NCBI GenBank assembly: GCA_021014325.1
Contig: CM037472.1
Location: 15,671,063-15,735,062 of the forward strand
Direction: 5' to 3'
Length of the DNA stretch: 64,000 bases
Source: Plazaster borealis
Lineage: Eukaryota; Echinodermata; Asteroidea; Forcipulatida; Labidiasteridae
Every line of letters begins with the position of its first letter. Within the stretch, counting starts at the first letter, position 1. The notes under the pieces were generated by a model. It saw only the letters and a program-made list of their open reading frames with translations. It was not told the origin of the DNA and did not search any database. Position numbers and translations under genes: made by a program. Positions 19,718 through 32,338 of this stretch are shown piece by piece.

Positions 19718-20960
19718 TTAATACATTGTAGACCTTTTACTCATTTTATCTAGTAGTGCTGGCAGCTTCCCATTGTCCATAAGCCAACACAACGTCATGC
19801 GTAATTTTGTTTAAGTATTCAAATTTTAGTTCAGCAATATCATTAAGACTTCTAAAGTGTGATTATTTTTTTAAAGTAAATTTGTCACAAAAAATTAAAG
19901 AGAAAATATGGAATATTTGTAGTCTCACACGTAATTAACATTTCTAGGTTGTCCAGTGAAAGTTGAGTTGTCTGAGTCATTTTCTTGGATTGTCAATCGT
20001 AATCCTGGACTTTAAAGGCGTTGTCTAGCTGAGCTCTTTTCGGAGCATGTCGGCTCTTAGAGTTATTATGGTGCGACGCGAACAAACAAGCCTGGATTTA
20101 CACAGAGGCCATTTTGTTTGTATGTTGTATAATTGTTATGTCATTACATGGCATTTTACACCATTTTAACTTGAGGTTAGAGACTTGTAATGGTATTTTT
20201 CAATTTTCATAAGGACTCCATCTTTTGGAAAATGAGTGGATCATAAAACTGAATTTGACCTTGGAGCCCCTTGTTATTGTGCACATTACAATAATGTGTA
20301 GTCAGTACATATTCTGTATTTTTCCTGTACACTACATGTATGATGTAGGCCTATTGAAGGATTATTACAACTTGATGGCATGTCACTGATTGTTTTTTTG
20401 TCCCACATAATTTACTGAACATCCCCACTTTGAATCAAAATTTGACGCTCATGTATTTATTTGTGTGTCTCATCTGAGAAATAATTACTCATTTCTAGAG
20501 TACTTGATCTTTTCAAAGCCCCCAGGACCGATATTATAAAGAAGTTATTTGAATTGAATATTTTACATGGGGAAATTGTTTGTTAATCTGAGGATGTGGT
20601 CAAATAAAGCTTGTGAAATATGGGTCAGATTACAATGTGATGATGAATAGCATCCTTGTAGGGCCCTACATTCAGACTCTGATCCTGATCTCTACTTGAT
20701 TATTGCCCAATACCCAGCAACCATAAACACTGGATTGTTTTTCATAGAGTTGCACTGTGATTATGTACTTTAATATAATATAGTTCAATTCATTGTTATT
20801 GCCATCATAGTGCGTCATCAGAAACCTCTATACTGTGCAGGCTGTTCAATTATTGCAAAGATGTTTAAAAATCAAAAATTAACATCTTCTTGCATTATAC
20901 ATGGACATGGACATGGAATTATAATACCTCTTTCACATGTTGGTTGACCACTTAAAGCCA
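19718..20960. other. AT-rich spacer, no recognised gene
   Basis: No open segment with coding character. A fragment around 20,009-20,110 (GGCGTTGTCTAGCTGAGC ... GGCCATTTTG) looks like a worn repeat, but its ends could not be set. Confidence 0.4.
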
Positions 20961-21488
20961 GGGCCCAAAATCATAGAGCTGTTTTAAAAGCACAAAAAGT
21001 AGATACATACAGGGTTTCTGCGGATCCTTAAAAAGTATTAAAAAGTCTTAAATTGAACTATCAAAATTTAAGGTCTTTAAGAAGCATTAACAAGTATTGA
21101 ATTCAGTTATTTGCAGTCTTAAAAAAATGGACGTTGTTGAAATGAATTTGCTTATCAGTTTGTAAAGAACCGAGTTATGCAGCTTGTAAAAAAGTAACAT
21201 AAAGTGTGAGTGGGTACAGCTGTTTCTCCACTGCTTTATTCACTTATTTTTGGTCTTAAATTTTGTTGTGTAGCATTGAAAGGGTCTTAAAAGTCTTAAA
21301 TTTTACTTTTTAAAGTGTGCAGATACCCTGATGTAAGCAAAAAACAAAATGTGCTCACCAGAATAAGGTTACCAGCCAAAAAGCATTCCACATCGTCTGT
21401 GACTGGTTTTCCTGCTTAGTTTTGCTTATTAGCAGAAAATTATTCAGTCACCATTTTCTGTTTTAAGCAACTTTATGATATTGGGCCC
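20961..21488. mobile_element. MITE family C copy interrupted by another MITE
   Basis: Ends GGGCCCAAAATCATAGAGCTG and ACTTTATGATATTGGGCCC are the family C terminal repeats. The interior is split at 21,010-21,330 by a second element. The right half (CTCACCAGAATAAGGTTACC) matches the copy at 43,042-43,240. Confidence 0.8.
21010..21330. mobile_element. nested MITE with CAGGGTTTCTGC ends (hAT-like)
   Basis: Starts CAGGGTTTCTGCGGATCC and ends GTGCAGATACCCTG. The interior is dominated by AAAAAGTCTTAAA-type words, as in a widespread class of hAT-like MITEs. A clean 8-bp target duplication is not visible. Confidence 0.65.
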
Positions 21489-22158
21489 AGAAATGTTGTG
21501 AATAATAAAGTAACTATGCGAGCCTCATGCATCAGTGAGTAATGTAGGTGTTCATGGTTATGTGGTTTTTAGGGCATTTGAGAATTAGAGAAAGGTAGGG
21601 TCATTGTGGTTTGTGTAGAACTGTACGTCCTTTTGGCAAGTGTTTTTTGTTTAACTATTTCATAATGACACGATGTACATTAAACATGTGTACAGGTTGA
21701 CTTCTGAATTTGAACATGTCAACACAGGCATTTTGTTTTTACATACTTTGTGGAACGATGACTAATAATCAGTGATTATTTGATTTAAAATGTGGTTATT
21801 GGTGTAATCTTGTTGCGGCTTTGAATTTAATTGATTGTGAATAATATGAAAATTGAATAATTTGAAAAATTTGTTGTTGTAAGATGGGTATGCCAATGAA
21901 CTGTGAATATTTAAAACCATCATTTTGTTTTAAATTCAACTTGGGTTAAGTGTCCACATGAATTAATACTGAGCCCATTTTGAGACTAACATTCTGTGTT
22001 AGGTATGAAACTTGAAATGTGCAGGAAGATGTAATGCGTCATGTTCACAAGGAGTGTGTTATAAAATGGAGGATCTCAAGTACCCATAGAGCTTGAATTT
22101 TGTATAGTTTTGTACATACAGCAATGAGTAACTTCCGAGTAGGATAAATATCAAAGAC
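21489..22158. other. AT-rich spacer, nothing recognised
   Basis: No gene, RNA or delimited repeat is seen. Confidence 0.45.
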
Positions 22159-22316
22159 CAGGCCTTGAATTACACGGAGGCCACAGATCCGTTGCCCTGG
22201 TCGTGCTCTTGGTGCCCCTTCAAAAGTCTCCAATTTTGACTTAATATGTTCCAATGGAAGTCCCCTTTGCAAAATGAAAATGGCCTTTCCCTCCCAAGAA
22301 TGAAATTTCAGGCCTG
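22159..22316. mobile_element. MITE family D, copy 2
   Basis: CAGGCCTTGAATTACACGG at the left and TGAAATTTCAGGCCTG at the right, with a family D interior (TTGGTGCCCCTTC, TTTGCAAAATGAAAA). Confidence 0.75.
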
Positions 22317-25300
22317 ATAGACACCAGTATGCAATCATAAATTGCAACAAAAAACCCAAAAATGTTTGGAAGACTCATATCATTGTCCTACAATATTTAA
22401 GTAAAAACTGTGTGTGGTGTTCATGCCATGCTTTCTCTGTGTGCTACACTGCCTATTACACCCACAAAATATCCGGAGATTCCCACCCCCACTATTCACT
22501 AACCCACGCATCCCTTCCAAAAGAGCAGCATGTCAGTAAAGACTACAGTATGCACACTTCCTGCACAATAGCTATACTGAAAATTCTATTAATTACTTAT
22601 TCACAAACAATATGAATTTACACAACAACACGTAGTATGAAATGCATGTTATATTATTTGTAGCCAGTTTCCGAATGGAGTTTATTCTGATAGTGATCTA
22701 GAAAGACAGTTGGTGACTGTGGGTGTTAAGAATTAAGTGTCACTTCACCTGGTTCCGGAAAGTGGTCGCCTCGTTCCATGTGAAACTATGATATTATTTC
22801 ACAGTGGAGGGACTGCAGGTGTATCTTTAAAGTGTCTGACGTGTAGCGATGAGTCATGCTGTTTGTCACACTATCTTGGCCATGGAGAGGCCTGCACAGT
22901 GAGGCCTGGCTGGCAGGATGGCAGATAGGCTGGCTGAGTCAATATAGTCTAGGCTCATGTTGTTAGGAAGGGGTGGGGGTGTTGGGGGTAGGGGTGGGGG
23001 AGGGTCTTACATACATGTACTGTTCACACTCTATGGTTTTTGATGTTTGCAGTTTGGGTCAGTGGAAATAAGATTGAGGAAAATATTTTTGATGGTTGAA
23101 TGTTGTTGCAGTGTGACAGATGGTAAAAATTTGTCATCGATGGACAATTTTTGTTGCGTGTTGGACTACTTCATGCTTTTGGTCGCAGGATGCATTTAAA
23201 CTGAAGTGCAACAAATGTACCTTTAAGAGGTGCTGGTGAGGAGGATAGTTGGGATTCCTTTTTCCTGAAGTGTTGATTAACAGAATCAGCATACAAGATC
23301 TTTGTACACATGTAGTTCAAATGTACTATAGAGAAATGACCAAACACACTGTAGCATGGTGTCTAGCAGCACACATAACCCTTTGCAGCACATCACCCCC
23401 CCCCCCCTTCCCCCAAGAAGAAACACCCTTTTGACTGTACCAGCCTGAGCCTGACCAGGCGTACACTAAAAAATGATATCCATTACTGGATGACTGACAA
23501 GCACTTCAAACCTGTAACACCACCCCAATTCAGTTGTCCATTGTGGTTTGACCATTGTCATATTGGATGTCCGCCAAGTTTCAACCCATCTCATTTTCTT
23601 GGCTGGGCTGAGTGTACAAGAGACCACTATTTACTGCGTTCAGGGGACAGTTGAAGTGGGTGAAGAAACTTGAAGTCTGTGTCGGGTTGACTCAAAATAT
23701 TTGAACAGCAGCGTAACTAATTTACCCTGAAAGATACTTATCGGACATTTTAGTTTTGGAAGATTCCAAGGAAATGTCAAGTACAGCAATTAGTACAGGT
23801 ACAGGGCCCACTTCATGGTTCTGCTTACTGTGTAATTATATGATTACAGCCCGAAGAATTACGCTCTTTAAGACATTGTAAGTGTAGAATTCTGTGGTTG
23901 GCATTGCGGTGAAATTGGGACTCAGTTACAAAATTCATGAGTTGCTCCAGGGCAGCCCTGAACAAGTGCAGTTGCCCCACAACTCAATACCAACCTGTGT
24001 AGAGCTTCTTGATGATGAACATGAACATTTAAACCACAAAGTGACTGAAGGGCTTCCCAATGAAACTTTGGGTCTTAATTCAGGTTAAAGATGTAGATTT
24101 TTAAGTGCAATGCACACTCATTGCATTATTGTATAATATGCATAAAGTTGTAAGTGGGGAGTTTTAGAATAGATGCATGTGCATTACATGTGAATTGTGA
24201 TCATGGGAAAGTTGCGTTTTTTCAAGAATATTGCACACCCTCGCGTGTATGTCTGCATAATGATCAGAAATGTTCACCTTTGAAGTATTATAAGAAAAAT
24301 TTGGTTGCCAAATATGATTTCAAGTAAAATACTCGGGGGTTCTCCCCAGGTTTTATCAAAACTGTGGGGCATTCTGTACTGGACCCAAATTTGTGGATAT
24401 TTGGCCGAAGCACGCTGAATTTAAACAAGGTCTTCGGAATGTTTTCTACTTGGTGTTTATCTTGGTTTTAAATGCCCCACTGTGCAATCTGGAGCATTCT
24501 ATGTGATCTTGATGTTTTTGTGAAATTATAATTGAAAATATATATTTTTTTGCATATCAGCCGAATTTGCAGGTATTGGCATACAAATCGCGCGTATCGG
24601 CCCGATACGCTAGCTTGTGCATGGGGTGAACCCTGATACTGTGAAGTACAAGTACTTGTACAGTGGGCATCTTTGAGTAATCCAACTGTCAGGAGTACAG
24701 TGTATTAGGGCCTTGTCACACGAGGCAATTTATACAGGCAATCTGGACTGGAGGCATCTACAATGTACACTACACAGCATACAAGAGGAACACCTTAGCT
24801 CAGGAAACACTTTCATAAGACGTTTCTAACTGTCCCCAAGACGTTGCATATACGTGAAAATTGAAAAGCAAATGTCTGTTCTTCTTAGCTTGGAACTGGT
24901 TGCCTGTAAAATTCCTCTGTGTCAAGACCTTTGTTACATTGTAAGTTACCATCACAGAACTCTTGTAATATTCTGGATAATAATACAAAAGTATGTTTAA
25001 AAAAATTAAAACAAGAGCCCGAAACATTTTATAAGTGTTAATAAAAAACCTTTGGGTAAGACAAAACCAGTCTCTAAAACCTTCTTAAGTTCATTAAATG
25101 ACTCAACTTTAAAGAAGGAAATAAAATAAAAAACACAAACTAAAAATGAAGCGAAAAACTATAAATAAAAAGAAATTGGATAATAAAAATTGGATCCTGC
25201 ACTCTTGGTATGGCTTAGATGAAGTGAAATATCCTGGAGCTGAAATTGATTCAGCTTGGGAGAGGTTTTGGCGGATAACATGCCATGATGGACCCCAAGT

Positions 25301-26372
25301 TAACCCTAGCGTACAGACGGTGACATCATGCGTGTGATTGGGCCTTTGGCTCTACCATCTAGATCCTGTTGACAAAAAAAACATCAAATTGCATGCTGTC
25401 GGCTCGTTTTTTTAATCATCTCCCCGTTATAGCCACGCCTATGATATATCTTCTTTTTTTTCGGACGGGGTTTGTGATTTGAGAGATTGAGACGGTTAAA
25501 GGGATTAAACCCCTCTGGATACGGTTGTGCGTTGAAAGCCAGAATGGAGAAATGGCAAACAAAGACTGTAATTAAGTCATGCAATATCTTTGTATAGTGC
25601 ATGGTAAACGCAGGGAGTGTACAACACTGCAGTCACCAGTAATGCATCTTGTATTACTTTTTTTTGTACTGGTGTTAAATGTATTCAATTAAAAATATTT
25701 GAATTTTGAAAGAATAGAAAACACAAATTCATCTTAAATGTACATCACATTTTGACAGGATGCCAACCCCTAACTTACCAGTATGCTAATTGGTCCCAGT
25801 TTGAGTTACTTGAACACAATAAATAAAAATGTCCCTTTTTTAACAACGTGTAAACAGCTGTAATCTTGATAAATTATTGACATGTCTGATAACCGGTACA
25901 TATACCTGTAGTTAAGTAAACTATTATTTGATTGTCAGTTGATTAATTTCAAGAATTTTAGATGTCATTATAACAAAGTCCAAACAGCGCATTGCATGAT
26001 ATATTAAATTGCTTTGTTAAGTATCTTGCAGTTATCTTGTTTCATATGAGGCTTCAAAATGTTTTTAAAACAAACTGTGTAGCTGTGTACACTGCGTGAG
26101 GCACGCTATTTTACAGATAATTCTTTTCATAACCCTTACTGATTGGATTGCATCTTGTTTTCTGAATGTTAGTAAATGTAAACCAAAACCAAGACTGGAA
26201 CTTGGAAGGTCTGACCATGAACAAGCACCAGTTGTCATTATTGTTATTCGATCACTGGCCAGAGTCCAGTAATTTTAGCGCCTGGCCAGTAACCCCACAA
26301 CTGCCTAAAATCCAGCAGTCTGCTGTTTCTCTAACACAACACACAGGAAGAACATGTATGCAGCGTTCTCTT
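22317..26372. other. 4-kb region without a recognised gene
   Basis: Contains a G-quadruplex-type G run (22,970-23,004) and a C run at 23,395-23,413. It also has an open segment, 23,894-24,088, rich in Leu/Glu/His with an acceptor-like GTGTAG before and CAG|GTTAAAG after it; whether this is an exon is unclear. Frames at 22,737-22,928 and 25,146-25,337 carry no known domain. Confidence 0.4.
22970..23004 (+). other. G-quadruplex-forming run
   Basis: Five to six G tracts of three to five bases separated by one to three bases (GGGG-T-GGGGG-TGTT-GGGGG-TA-GGGG-T-GGGGG-A-GGG). This satisfies the usual G4 pattern on the plus strand. Confidence 0.8.
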
Positions 26373-26729
26373 TAAAAGGCACTGGACACGTTTGGTAATT
26401 GTCAAAGACCAGTGTTCTCACTTGATGTATCCCAACATTATGCATAAAATAAAAAGCCTTTGAAAATTTGGGCTCAATTGGTCATCGAAGTTGCAAGAAA
26501 ATAATGAAATAACAAACACCCTTGTTGCACAATTTGTGTGCTTTCAGATGCCTGCAGATTCAAATATTTTAGTGAGAAATTACCTCTTTCTCAAAAACTA
26601 CGTTACTTCAGAGGGAGTCGTTTCTCACAATGTTTTATACTATCAACAGCTCTCCATTGCTCGTTACCAAGTAAGTTTTTAAGCTAATATATATTTTGAG
26701 TAATTCCCAATCTTTTCCAGTGCCTTTAA
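26373..26729 (+). mobile_element. MITE family A, copy 3
   Basis: TTAAAAGGCACTGGACACG at the left and CAGTGCCTTTAA at the right. Collinear with copies 1 and 2 except for an internal deletion, where the TAAAAGGCTTC hairpin is missing. Confidence 0.85.
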
Positions 26730-26736
26730 CAGTGGT

Positions 26737-26877
26737 CCGCTGGCCAAACGCTTGTTAAAACACCTAAGGACCAGTTAAAATTCTCTCCAAGTTATCCGGC
26801 TGGCTAGTTCAGTGTTGAAAACCATCTCTATTTAATATGAAATAGGGACTAGTGAAATAAAAAGCTAAAACCCTGCT
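26737..26877. repeat. interspersed repeat family F, copy 1
   Basis: GGTCCGCTGGCC, GGACCAGTTAAAA and AAATAGGGACTAGTGAAA, ending AAAACCCTG, recur in inverted orientation at 31,433-31,640. The end CAGGGTTT suggests a hAT-like non-autonomous element. Confidence 0.6.
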
Positions 26878-28731
26878 TATGTGTACGCTTTAAAAGTACT
26901 AATTTATTCTTAATCTTCTCAAAATCAAGTTTTTTAAAAGCTCAGCAATTAAATATATAAAGAAATATTTTAGTTCAATAATTGTGAAATAGTTCTTGTC
27001 AAGTGAAAGTTCTGATCTACAAAACCTGTGGTTTAGTTGTGATTTTCTTGAAATTCAAGCCCATTGTATCAATAGATACTATAGTCATTGTATTATAAGT
27101 CTGCTCTAATTACAATTTTGCAAGACCTGATGTAAATGTGCATTGTGTACTGTTGATGACTAATGCATTAGACGTGGGTTGCCACTCACAATTAATAATA
27201 ATATTAAACAAACACCAACATAGAAATGAGACTGTGCCTCTGTTGAACCAGTTGAACTGAACTCAGTGTTGGAGATGAGGCAGTCCGATTGACAATACCA
27301 ATCTACTTTCATGCGTGGGTAAACAAACTGATCATCCTATACTGTATCACAGCTAGCAGCTGTCTATAAAATATTATTTTTTTGTAAGAAAATATCCATT
27401 GAATCAGTAAGAAAATATCCATTGAATCAGTGGTTCAAAACTGGGTGTACATTCATTTTTATTTATTTGTTAATTTCCCGTACAATATTAATTGTTATTT
27501 TTAAAGGTAGGATCATACTTTGGTAATAACCTCGAAAAGAAATTGTGTAATTTCTATCTGAAAGCCTACTTGTTTCCTCAACAAGAAGGCACTGTGCTCA
27601 ACTGAAATGTACACAGGTGACTTTGTATCTTTCTTGATAATTTTGCCTAAATCATCATAAATTGACAAAATCCAAACGATGACCCAAAATGATGATACAA
27701 AATTCAAAGTGAATGAAATTTTGAATTTTCTGCAAATACATGTAGTGGTTCCTGAATATTCCCTACAAGGTCTAATATACCACTTTCATGAACAAAGTTC
27801 AAGGGCAGTGAAAACATCCATACACCCATGTAATAGAGCAGAGGCAGAGGCTGATGCTGAATGTATGTATAATCATAGAGAAAGGACAATTCTTGAGTCA
27901 ATTTTGTTGTGTCCTATCGGTCTTTTATGCAAGGAAGGAGGTGATCAGTGTTTCTGAGAACTGTCTCCAGAGTTCATGCTTGTTGGACTTTGGGATTGAA
28001 TTGACTTCCTACGGCCTAGGGACCAGAGTGCATTTTGTTCAGATTGTATGTTGATTGGCCAAATCCAAATTTGTAGGACAAAATGTGTACATGTACACAG
28101 TATGTACATGCAGAGTATGATCATTGCTTCCTCCTGTTCATGATTATTTGGAAGGGAGGGATCAAGACTACCCCATCCCCTCAGTCTCATGGTGCGTAAA
28201 TTTAAAATTTAAAGTTTTTTAATGCAGAAACGTTTTTTTAAAATATGTATTTCAATTCATTTATCTGGGGTCCGGCACTGACAGGAATTGGAAGTACAAA
28301 ATATAGTACAATTTGCTGAGAGACGGCGTAGAAATGCAATGTGGCATCTACTCTTTGGCTATGTGAGATTTTTGGGGCAAGATCTTAAATTTACCTGGAG
28401 CATTTGTGTTTACAACATATTTAACATTGTTTTTATGCGCACAATTTTTATTTTACATAATTTACATGCAACTGCTTTTGATTATTTTTGTAACAGATTT
28501 TGGCCAGGCCTTCAGGATACCACAAGTTAAATATAGACCTTTTGTCGTTGATGAGAAACAAAGGTTTGTACTTCTCGAATTCCTTCAAATGTTAACAAAT
28601 TTATTGAAGAAGCTATCTCAGGAAACTTTTCCTTAACAACAATGTTACCTTAAATTTGCTTAAATTTGTTGGGGGCTTGCTTCCAGATCAATGGAAGCCA
28701 TACAAAGGGCTTCTGCACATCTTGGAATAAG
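26878..28731. other. spacer without a recognised gene
   Basis: Includes a perfect 23-bp tandem duplication at 27,387-27,432. Open frames at 27,513-27,957, 27,945-28,190 and 28,288-28,530 on both strands have no recognised domain. Confidence 0.4.
27387..27432. repeat. tandem duplication of 23 bp
   Basis: GTAAGAAAATATCCATTGAA and the next three bases occur twice head to tail, separated by nothing. Confidence 0.85.
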
Positions 28732-29024
28732 GGCCCAATTTCAGAAAGCACAAAAACTTGTTTAGCACAGAAAACTCTTGCTTAGCAAAAATAGGTTACC
28801 AACCAAACATAATGCAGTTACCATTGCTGTGACAGGTACACCACTCATTTCTTGCTTAGCAAAGGAATTTGGTAAGGAATTTGGTAAGCAGAATTTTCTG
28901 TGGAACAGCTTTATGAAATTGGGCCCAGCTGCGTCCCATCGAAATACACACGTTACAATGAATTACAATGAATTATTTGGTAAGCAGTGCCATTTGGTAA
29001 ACAGTGCCATGAAATTGGGCCCTG
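28732..29024. mobile_element. MITE family C copy with a partial second end
   Basis: GGGCCCAATTTCAGAAAGC at the left and GCTTTATGAAATTGGGCCC at 28,908-28,926 are the terminal repeats. A further right-end fragment, CAGTGCCATGAAATTGGGCCC at about 29,004-29,024, lies ~100 bp beyond, giving two right ends in tandem. TTTGGTAAG is also repeated within the element. Confidence 0.7.
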
Positions 29025-29803
29025 ATCAGGTGCAGGTCAGATGTAACAAATTTAATGCACCTGATTATTCAGGAAAAGCCCATAGAGGTGGCAACTTCTG
29101 AAAAATCTGAAAAATTCCATATATATCACTCGTTACAACTTTAAACACAACGAAAGAGTGTTGACTGTTAAGCATCTCTATGAATGTTGAACAGTGTGTA
29201 GATCGTTGAGAAAATTATGCAGTGCGGTGCAGTGGAAATTCCCAATAGTTTACATATTGTTCAGGTACCACTGATGGTCGGTCCCCAAGTGCGGTACTCA
29301 TGTAAATTAACCACTTCTTGGTCTGCCGGGGTAAATTGAATTACAAGCGTCTCTTCCTCTTCTAAGTGGCGTTTTGCCGCCTCATCACATTGACATTTTC
29401 AAATGATATTTCTTATAGATCATGTGAACTTTGTTTACAATAAGTGTGACCTTGTGCATTCTTTGGGTATTCTGGCAGGCAAGATACTACACAGGTCCTA
29501 TGGGAAAGTTGACATTTTGTGTCATAATTTCCACATAAATCCAAGAATTATGAAAGTAAAAGCTGGACAAGTTTTGAGATGTGCCCCCTTTCATCATATC
29601 AAAAGTTTATAGGAATTAAACAGTGCAATCTCCATAAAATGTAAGATTTTATGTTTTATTCCATTAGTCTGTGTACAAATCGTGCCTGCAGGAAGTCCAG
29701 GCTTTGTGGCTCTTTTGTAAACATGTGATGTCACAGGTCACATCGTCTATAAGATGGAGGCTATTCCCCTTAAGAGACCAATATTCTCCATTTTGCTGAT
29801 ATA
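29025..29803. other. spacer, nothing recognised
   Basis: No gene or delimited repeat. The left target-site copy of the next element, GATATA, is at 29,798-29,803. Confidence 0.45.
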
Positions 29804-30686
29804 TAGGGCCAATGATTTTCCGCGATCGCGGAAAACGGACGGAATTCGCGGAATCTGCCTTTTGAAACGGAAAACGGGATTTGAGTTTGAAGTAAAAAAA
29901 ATTGAAAATATAGTGACAAAAACGTAGGGTTTTTTCATGTTATTAAGGCCAAACCTATTGAAATTGATCAGGCAAGCTAACTTAACACTGCATTCTTTAT
30001 TAAGTTTCTTTTTGTTAAACTAAAAAAGTATCAGAAATCAGACCGTAAAAAGTTACGAGATCGTACTGTTGACTCGACCTGACGTAATACATAGCAAATG
30101 AATACACGTTAGACGGAGGGCAAAATCATCACATTCACGGCACGATCTTTACATTTATTTCACCCAAATTGCATTTTCACCCTCCCTTTTATCAACAATT
30201 ATACTCAAACTAGCTTACCTACGCTCTATATGAACACAGACATTGATTTTTCATCTCAGAAAGGTCTAAAATCAACCATAATCTTTCAACATTTTGTCGC
30301 CTAAGCGAAAACAAAATGGCCGACAATTTGTTTCTGTGTGGAGGAGAAGTACACGGTGACGTCATATGCAATGATGATGCAGTGCAATGGCTGTTACATG
30401 TTTCTTGTTTTTGTTGCAGCGCACAGTGAGACAGTGCATTACGTTTTTAGAAATTGCCAACTCTTGAAATTGCCATCTTTTTCAGGAAAACTTTCAATTC
30501 AAATTAACATTTAAGAAGTCAGCAGTGCATCTTATACGAAAGTTATGTTTATAATCGATTCCCTGTGTATTAACAACCTTTTATCTATCATAGAACATGA
30601 AACGGAATTTTTTTTGTCTGAAACGGAATTCATGTTTTTTAAAAATGGAATTTGCACTTTTCTGAAACGGAAAATCATTGGCCCTA
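29804..30686. mobile_element. 883-bp non-autonomous DNA transposon with GGCCAATGATTTTCCG ends
   Basis: Terminal repeats TAGGGCCAATGATTTTCCG and CGGAAAATCATTGGCCCTA are exact over 19 bases and flanked by GATATA on both sides (29,798-29,803 and 30,687-30,692). Both ends are followed internally by repeated GAAACGGAA words, giving a subterminal repeat pattern. No long open frame is present. The superfamily cannot be fixed: six bases is an unusual duplication length. Confidence 0.75.
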
Positions 30687-31432
30687 GATATAAAGTAATT
30701 TCTTCTCCGAACCATAGGTGCAAGAATTGTTTGTCATGTGCTCTGTTCCAATTGAAGGAGTAATCAAATATTCACAGACAGGTATTGACCCCTGGGTTAG
30801 GCCGCTATTGCTGAGGTCAAACAATGGAAGCAATAAACATGTGTGTACGAGTAACACACAACTCTCAGCCAATGAGAGGACTTCATTTGATTTCAGCGTG
30901 GCCACTGTTGCTGTTTAAATGAACCACTTGTGATGCCATATGCCATGCTTCTTCCATGGCATCCGTTTAATTCCAGGCCTGGACCACAGGTTTTGTAGCT
31001 CAGAAGTTTCACTTGACCAGAAATATTGTCTGCAAGACCTAAAACAATTCTTTAATTTTTATGTTTGCTTCAATTTAGGAAGAGCTTTGGAACTGAAAAG
31101 CTTCGGAACACTAGACTGCAGGACTTGCCGATTGTGAGGTTACACTGGCCAGTAGGTACTTCAAGCCCTGGTACGTATTTAGCAAATTTCATATTCCTAA
31201 ATGTGACAGGATAAGACACACTGTAAGATGTTTCCCGACACATTAAGACAAGAGGAAATTTGCTCAATTATCACATCCCACACGTTTCTTTGTCTTGGAG
31301 GAAGTCTCCCAATTGTCAGCACTTATTGAAACGTAAATCTTATGGCAACAGGCTTTTGGCCACGTCAAGTTTTCAAATTTTTCTTTACAGCCAAGTGGTT
31401 GAGCGACCAATCATGCAAGGAATTTGATAGTA
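30687..31432. other. spacer, nothing recognised
   Basis: A stray TTCCAGGCCTGGA (30,972-30,984) resembles family D ends. No gene was seen. Confidence 0.4.
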
Positions 31433-31640
31433 CAGGGTTTGCCCTTACTGTTTTTAGTAACTGGCCAGCAGCAGGACCAAAGTGTCATTTCAACTAGTCT
31501 GTCAGGTTTTTCATTAGTCAATATTTCAAATAAAATAGGGATGGTTTTCAACACAGAACTAGTAAGCCGGACCACTTGAAGTGAGTTTTGACTGGTCCTT
31601 GTGTGTTTTAACTGGCGTGTGTTAGGGGAGAAAGCTGTAC
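31433..31640. repeat. interspersed repeat family F, copy 2
   Basis: Begins ACAGGGTTTGCCCTTACTG and contains TTTCAAATAAAATAGGG, ACACAGAACTAGTAAGCCGG and GACTGGTCC. These are the inverted equivalents of the repeat at 26,737-26,877. Confidence 0.6.
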
Positions 31641-32221
31641 TCCTGCGTGCCGCACGCAGTATGCATGTGTGCGTTCAAAAGCGACTATCATTGCCCTTAA
31701 TAGATGGTCAAATTTATACTCTGTGACGTCAAGTGGGAACTATCTAAAAATCTTAAAGCATTCTAAGCCTACACATTATAACAAAACAAGTCATAATGGT
31801 GTGTATTTGAGATTGAGTATCAAACGAACTTGTAATGTAATGAGTAGAGAGATGTACAATATGGATGTGTTGCAAACTTTGATTTGACATTTTCAAATAG
31901 CAAATACCATACAGTGGCTCGATGAAATGATATTTCAGTTCCTGTATACATTACATCTATAAAAAAAAAACCAGTGGAGTCTCCTATTACAATCCTGAAC
32001 ATTATTATTACTCCAGGTGCTTAGGAATTCAGGCCCTTTGACTTCATGCATATACCCTCCATCATAAATCTGTCGAATCCTAATGAATAATTTGATCATT
32101 GGTAATGCACAGTTCAACATGAAGTGTATGAATACAGAATTTGTAGTTCCGGGTGCAGCTTTCTCTATGGTGTAAGCATGTATGATGAGACTGAGTGGAT
32201 GTTGGGTCAACCCCTCTGGGG
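31641..32221. other. spacer, nothing recognised
   Basis: AT-rich sequence with no gene or delimited repeat. Confidence 0.45.
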
Positions 32222-32338
32222 ATGTTTGGAATATTTATCGCTGTCTGCCAGAGAGAGCAGGCGGAGTGTGAACAGGAGAACTATTACCACCTGAGCACCC
32301 TGGGGGGACATTCCCAGAGACAGGGACCAGATCGGTGA
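32222..32338 (+). CDS. small coding-like island (38-residue ORF or 83-bp exon)
   Basis: A GC-rich stretch in AT-rich surroundings. It can be read as a complete small ORF, MFGIFIAVCQREQAECEQEN and so on to GPDR and TGA. It can also be an exon at 32,252-32,334, between the acceptor TATCGCTGTCTGCCAG|AGA and the donor GATCG|GTGATG, phase 0 to phase 2, encoding REQAECEQENYYHLSTLGG plus nine further residues. The minus strand is also open here. I recognise no family, and the compositional contrast is the main reason to flag it. Confidence 0.35.
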   Translation: MFGIFIAVCQREQAECEQENYYHLSTLGGHSQRQGPDR

